Source: Pseudomonas paralcaligenes (GTDB lineage Bacteria > Pseudomonadota > Gammaproteobacteria > Pseudomonadales > Pseudomonadaceae). From it: DNA of 64,000 nucleotides. Shown in pieces: positions 60,956 to 64,000 of this stretch (its first letter is position 1; each line of letters begins with the position of its first letter). The stretch lies in NCBI RefSeq assembly GCF_019655855.1, contig NZ_BPFX01000019.1, positions 171,160-235,159 on the forward strand, given 5' to 3'. The notes beneath the pieces are model-generated. The model was given only the letters and a program-made list of their open reading frames with translations, ran no database searches and had not been told where the DNA came from. Made by a program: the position numbers and the translations under genes.

Positions 60956-62590
60956 TCAACGTGCCTGAGCTTCCTGCTGAATACTGGCGAAACTGCGCGG
61001 CCAAGGCTTGCCCGCCTGCACCGCAGCGGGCAGCGACTGGATCGCGGCCTGGGCGGCGGCGCGACTGGAGAACTGCCCGTAGGTCACCACGTAAAGCGGC
61101 TGTCCTTGGTGCAGCTTCTTGAAATAGCGGTATTCCCCGCCGTTCTTGCCAACGAATGCCTTGGCGCTGCTTTCCGAGCGGGTGCCGAGAATCTGCAAGG
61201 CATAGTTTCCTGACGGACGGCTGGCATACCACTCGGCGCCTGGCGCCGGAGCAGCGCTCGCTACGGTCGTCTCAGGCCTGGGCGCAGTAGCCGCCGGCTT
61301 TGTCACTGGCGCGGCGGCAGGCACCGGCTTGGTGGCCGGAGGCGTCACCGCCGGAGCTGGCACAGGCTTGGCCGGAGCAGGTTTGGCCGGCTCGGGAGCA
61401 GGCGCACTCGCCACGGTCGGCACTACCGGCGCAGTGACCGGCGCCGGCGTTATCACCGGAGAGGGGGCCGGCATAGGTGGAGTCGCCGACTGGCTCTCCG
61501 CGGCACTACCGTCCTCGCCATCATCCATGCCGGAAGCCTGGGCCAGCGGTTCACGAATCACCGGCTGCGCCTCCCCTACCAGCGGCAGCGGAAGCGGCTG
61601 ACTGGTACCGCTGAACTCCACGGATGCGCCCGACGACTGCGCCGGAGCAGCCTGCTTTTCAGCATCCACAGTCGCAGGAGCCGAGCCCTGAGGCACCAGC
61701 TCGACCGGAGACTCGGCGACAGTGGGTGGCGCGCTGTCCTTCTTCCCCTGCATCAGCCAGGCCGCACCAAGCGCGACAGCCACTACGGCGACAGCCAGCA
61801 GATGCTTCTTCGGCAATCCGAAACCGGAACCGCCCGCTCCCGCAGCCGAGCGGCTCGCCAGCATGGCCTCGACCAGCACCTCGCGGGCGGCCTGATTGAT
61901 CGCTCCCGGCCAGCCACCGGAGCTCAGGTGGATATCGGCGACCTGGTCGTCGCTCAACAGATCGATGCCCTGGCCCGCGCCATCCAGCCGCTGGGCCAGG
62001 TATTCGCGAGTCTCATCCTCGTCGTAGGGCAACAGCTCTATCGCGTGGAAACGCTCCTCGCCATCGGCCATCAGCTCGAGCCGGGGCAGGATCTCGCTCT
62101 CGGCGAACAGAAAGATATGTGGCCTGCCATCCGCATTGCCGGCAGCCAGCGTGAACAGGGTTTCCAGCGCGGCGTCGGCGAGCTGTTCGGCATCGTCGAC
62201 CAGCAGGTAGACCTCCTGCCCCGTCAGCGCCAGCTGGGCGACCTGGGCCAGGACGCTACGCACATCCGCCTGCTGCATTCCCAGCCCCTGGGCCACCTGG
62301 CGCAGGATACCGGCAACATCGCCGGCGCCACGGGCGGAAATGACCACGGACTGCACGGTCTGCTTGTTGGTACTGGCCACCAGCGCCTGGCGCAACAGGG
62401 TCTTGCCGCTGCCATGGGGGCCGGTCACGACCAGCAGCAGCTGGCTGTAGCGAGCCAGATGGTGGAGCTGCCCCAGAACCGGCTTGCGCTGCGCCGGGTA
62501 GAAGCGGAAGCCAGGCACCCGCGCAGCGAAGGGGTCATGAGTGAACTGGTAGTGCGCGAGAAACGCCTCGTCGGCATGCAAACTGGTCAT
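60956..62590 (-). CDS. damX: DamX-like cell-division protein with ATPase and SPOR domains
   Basis: A 544-residue bitopic membrane protein. Residues about 1-270 form an ExeA-like AAA ATPase (VVTGPHGSGKT Walker A; VYLLVDDAEQL Walker B). One membrane segment follows (LLAVAVVAVALGAAWLM), then a long Pro/Ala-rich periplasmic linker, and at the end a SPOR domain (SGNYALQILGTRSESSAKAF, QPLYVVTYGQFSSRAAAQAA) that binds denuded septal peptidoglycan. It is in the usual aroK-aroB-damX order, 9 bases after aroB. Confidence 0.9.
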   Translation of the reverse strand: MTSLHADEAFLAHYQFTHDPFAARVPGFRFYPAQRKPVLGQLHHLARYSQLLLVVTGPHGSGKTLLRQALVASTNKQTVQSVVISARGAGDVAGILRQVAQGLGMQQADVRSVLAQVAQLALTGQEVYLLVDDAEQLADAALETLFTLAAGNADGRPHIFLFAESEILPRLELMADGEERFHAIELLPYDEDETREYLAQRLDGAGQGIDLLSDDQVADIHLSSGGWPGAINQAAREVLVEAMLASRSAAGAGGSGFGLPKKHLLAVAVVAVALGAAWLMQGKKDSAPPTVAESPVELVPQGSAPATVDAEKQAAPAQSSGASVEFSGTSQPLPLPLVGEAQPVIREPLAQASGMDDGEDGSAAESQSATPPMPAPSPVITPAPVTAPVVPTVASAPAPEPAKPAPAKPVPAPAVTPPATKPVPAAAPVTKPAATAPRPETTVASAAPAPGAEWYASRPSGNYALQILGTRSESSAKAFVGKNGGEYRYFKKLHQGQPLYVVTYGQFSSRAAAQAAIQSLPAAVQAGKPWPRSFASIQQEAQAR

Positions 62591-62599
62591 GTAGCTCTC

Positions 62600-63718
62600 T
62601 TACTCTCCAAGCGGCTGGTGTACCAGCCGAGTCCGCAGCGCGCCGTAGTCGGCACGCAATGTGGCATCCAGAACTTCCCGCGGGAAATCATCGGTGATCA
62701 CGGCTTCGCCGAGCCGCCCCAGCAATACCAGACGCAGCCGGCCATCCAGTACCTTCTTGTCGACCGCCATATGCTCGAGAAAATCCTCGGGCCCCATCTC
62801 GGCAGGCGGCACCACCGGCAGGCCCGCGCGCAACAGCAGGCGAATGCCGCGATCCCGGTCCGCATCCGAAATCCAGCCCAGGCGCGAGGACATCTCCAGC
62901 GCCATGACGGTGCCAGCCCCCACCGCCTCGCCGTGCAGCCACTCGCCATAGCCCATGTGGGTCTCGATGGCGTGGCCGAAGGTATGGCCCAGGTTGAGGA
63001 TCGCGCGCAGGCCGGACTCGCGCTCATCGGCACCGACCACACGCGCCTTGGCCGCGCAGGAGCGCTCGATGGCTTCGATCAGGGCGGAAGACTCCAGCTG
63101 GAGCAGGGCTTCGACACGCTCTTCCAGCCAGGAAAGAAACTCAAGATCGCAGATCAGGCCGTACTTGATCACTTCGGCCAGCCCCGCCGACAGCTCACGG
63201 GGCGGCAAGGTGCGAAGCACACTCGTATCAATGATGACCGCATTGGGCTGATAGAAGGCCCCGATCATGTTCTTGCCAAGCGGATGATTGATCCCGGTCT
63301 TGCCACCGACCGAGGAGTCCACCTGGGACAACAGGGTAGTAGGCACCTGGATGAAGTCGACACCACGCTGGTAGCACGCCGCCGCGAACCCGGCCATGTC
63401 GCCGACAACACCGCCACCCAGGGCGATGATGGTGGTTTTGCGATCATGACGCGCCTGGAGCAACCCATCGAAGATCAGCTGCAGCGTTTCCCAGGTCTTG
63501 AAGCTTTCACCATCCGGCAGGACGACCGTCGCGATATCCTGGCCCTCCAGCGATTGCTTCAGCGCCTCAAGATAAAGGGGAGCAACGGTCTCGTTGGTGA
63601 CTATCGCTACCTGGCGACCCGCGAGGTGCGGCTTGAACAGATCAGAACGAGCGAGCAGCCCCTCCCCGATGTAGATGGGATAGCTGCGCTCGCCAAGATC
63701 GACAGTAAGAGTCTGCAT
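62600..63718 (-). CDS. aroB: 3-dehydroquinate synthase
   Basis: A 372-residue NAD- and zinc-dependent enzyme, second step of the shikimate pathway, which supplies tyrosine and phenylalanine, the likely precursor of the APE starter. Motifs [32 protein letters not shown], and the zinc-binding [18 protein letters not shown] and LHGEAVGAG are complete. ATG 63718 gives the family start; the frame upstream of it is unused. Confidence 0.96.
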   Translation of the reverse strand: MQTLTVDLGERSYPIYIGEGLLARSDLFKPHLAGRQVAIVTNETVAPLYLEALKQSLEGQDIATVVLPDGESFKTWETLQLIFDGLLQARHDRKTTIIALGGGVVGDMAGFAAACYQRGVDFIQVPTTLLSQVDSSVGGKTGINHPLGKNMIGAFYQPNAVIIDTSVLRTLPPRELSAGLAEVIKYGLICDLEFLSWLEERVEALLQLESSALIEAIERSCAAKARVVGADERESGLRAILNLGHTFGHAIETHMGYGEWLHGEAVGAGTVMALEMSSRLGWISDADRDRGIRLLLRAGLPVVPPAEMGPEDFLEHMAVDKKVLDGRLRLVLLGRLGEAVITDDFPREVLDATLRADYGALRTRLVHQPLGE

Positions 63719-63767
63719 GAAGCCCCCGGATAGAAAGGGCATAGGATAACGCAGATGGGCCCCCGCT

Positions 63768-64000
63768 TTAACGGGGAGGCAGGGCGTTGAGACGATCGAT
63801 GATTTCCTGCACCACCAGACGCGGCGGCCGCTCATCCGTCTCGATGATCACGTCGGCGATCTCCCGGTAGAGCGGGTCGCGTATATCCATCAGGCTGCGC
63901 AACACCTTGCCAGGCTCGGCATTGCGCAGAAGCGGCCGGTTGCGATCGCGGGAGGTGCGCTCCAGCTGCTGCTCGACAGAAGCATGCAGGTACACGACCC
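63768..64000 (-). CDS. aroK: Shikimate kinase, C-terminal part, cut by the window edge
   Basis: The last 77 or so residues of shikimate kinase. [23 protein letters not shown] holds the lid arginines, and [13 protein letters not shown] the C-terminal helix. The start and the ATP-binding loop lie beyond 64000. It is 49 bases upstream of aroB, the normal pair. Confidence 0.93.
   Translation of the reverse strand, partial: VVYLHASVEQQLERTSRDRNRPLLRNAEPGKVLRSLMDIRDPLYREIADVIIETDERPPRLVVQEIIDRLNALPPR

Overview
The window is GC-rich bacterial chromosome with almost every base coding. Gene content and order point to a Pseudomonas of the broad P. aeruginosa/P. alcaligenes/P. resinovorans type; this is inferred from remembered gene order, not from a search. 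There is no phage, plasmid, transposase, CRISPR array, tRNA or rRNA. Both ends cut genes: an acyl-CoA carboxylase on the left and aroK on the right.

Left part (1-9,390): a single-chain biotin-dependent acyl-CoA carboxylase and an epoxide-hydrolase-like enzyme, then dxs (isoprenoid precursor), a LysR regulator, and a cobalamin riboswitch controlling a BtuB-type TonB receptor. From 9,394 to 17,363 the minus strand carries one long tightly overlapping run: FMN riboswitch, ribC, ribBA, ribH, nusB, thiL, pgpA, a periplasmic solute-binding protein and a retropepsin-like protease, followed by ribA, a small membrane protein and btuF. ribD, which I would expect ahead of ribC, is not here. The gene order jumps at the riboswitch to another chromosomal neighbourhood: nhaP2, mscK, selO, a family 2 glycosyltransferase, an MFS permease, a TauE/SafE permease, metY, trxC, a hotdog protein, a universal stress protein and a solitary ParA.

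The main accessory block is 32,631-53,168, about 20 kb of co-directional, mostly overlapping genes. It is an aryl polyene (APE) pigment cluster, a type II polyketide system. Aromatic ammonia lyase makes an aryl acid starter. An AMP-ligase loads it on one of two acyl carrier proteins. Two ketosynthases, a chain-length-factor-like protein, a ketoreductase and two hotdog dehydratases build the conjugated chain. A flavin halogenase-like enzyme and a methyltransferase may modify the product. Acyltransferases and a glycosyltransferase attach it to a lipid or sugar anchor. An MMPL exporter, a LolA-like protein, an antiporter-like membrane protein and several lipoproteins probably carry it to the outer membrane. 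The ape symbols follow the published Xenorhabdus/E. coli naming as I recall it and are assigned by family and position. The ligase is fused to a dehydratase domain, and the fusion is broken by what looks like a one-base deletion near 36,654. A 0.7-kb nest of inverted repeats sits inside the cluster just ahead of the LolA-like gene.

Right part (53,214-64,000, minus strand): core genes hemE, gltD, gltB, a DamX/SPOR cell-division protein, aroB and the end of aroK. The APE block thus lies between the usp/parA genes and hemE-gltDB, so it looks like a cluster inserted into a conserved housekeeping region. Palindromic intergenic repeats of several families are scattered through the window, mostly downstream of genes.
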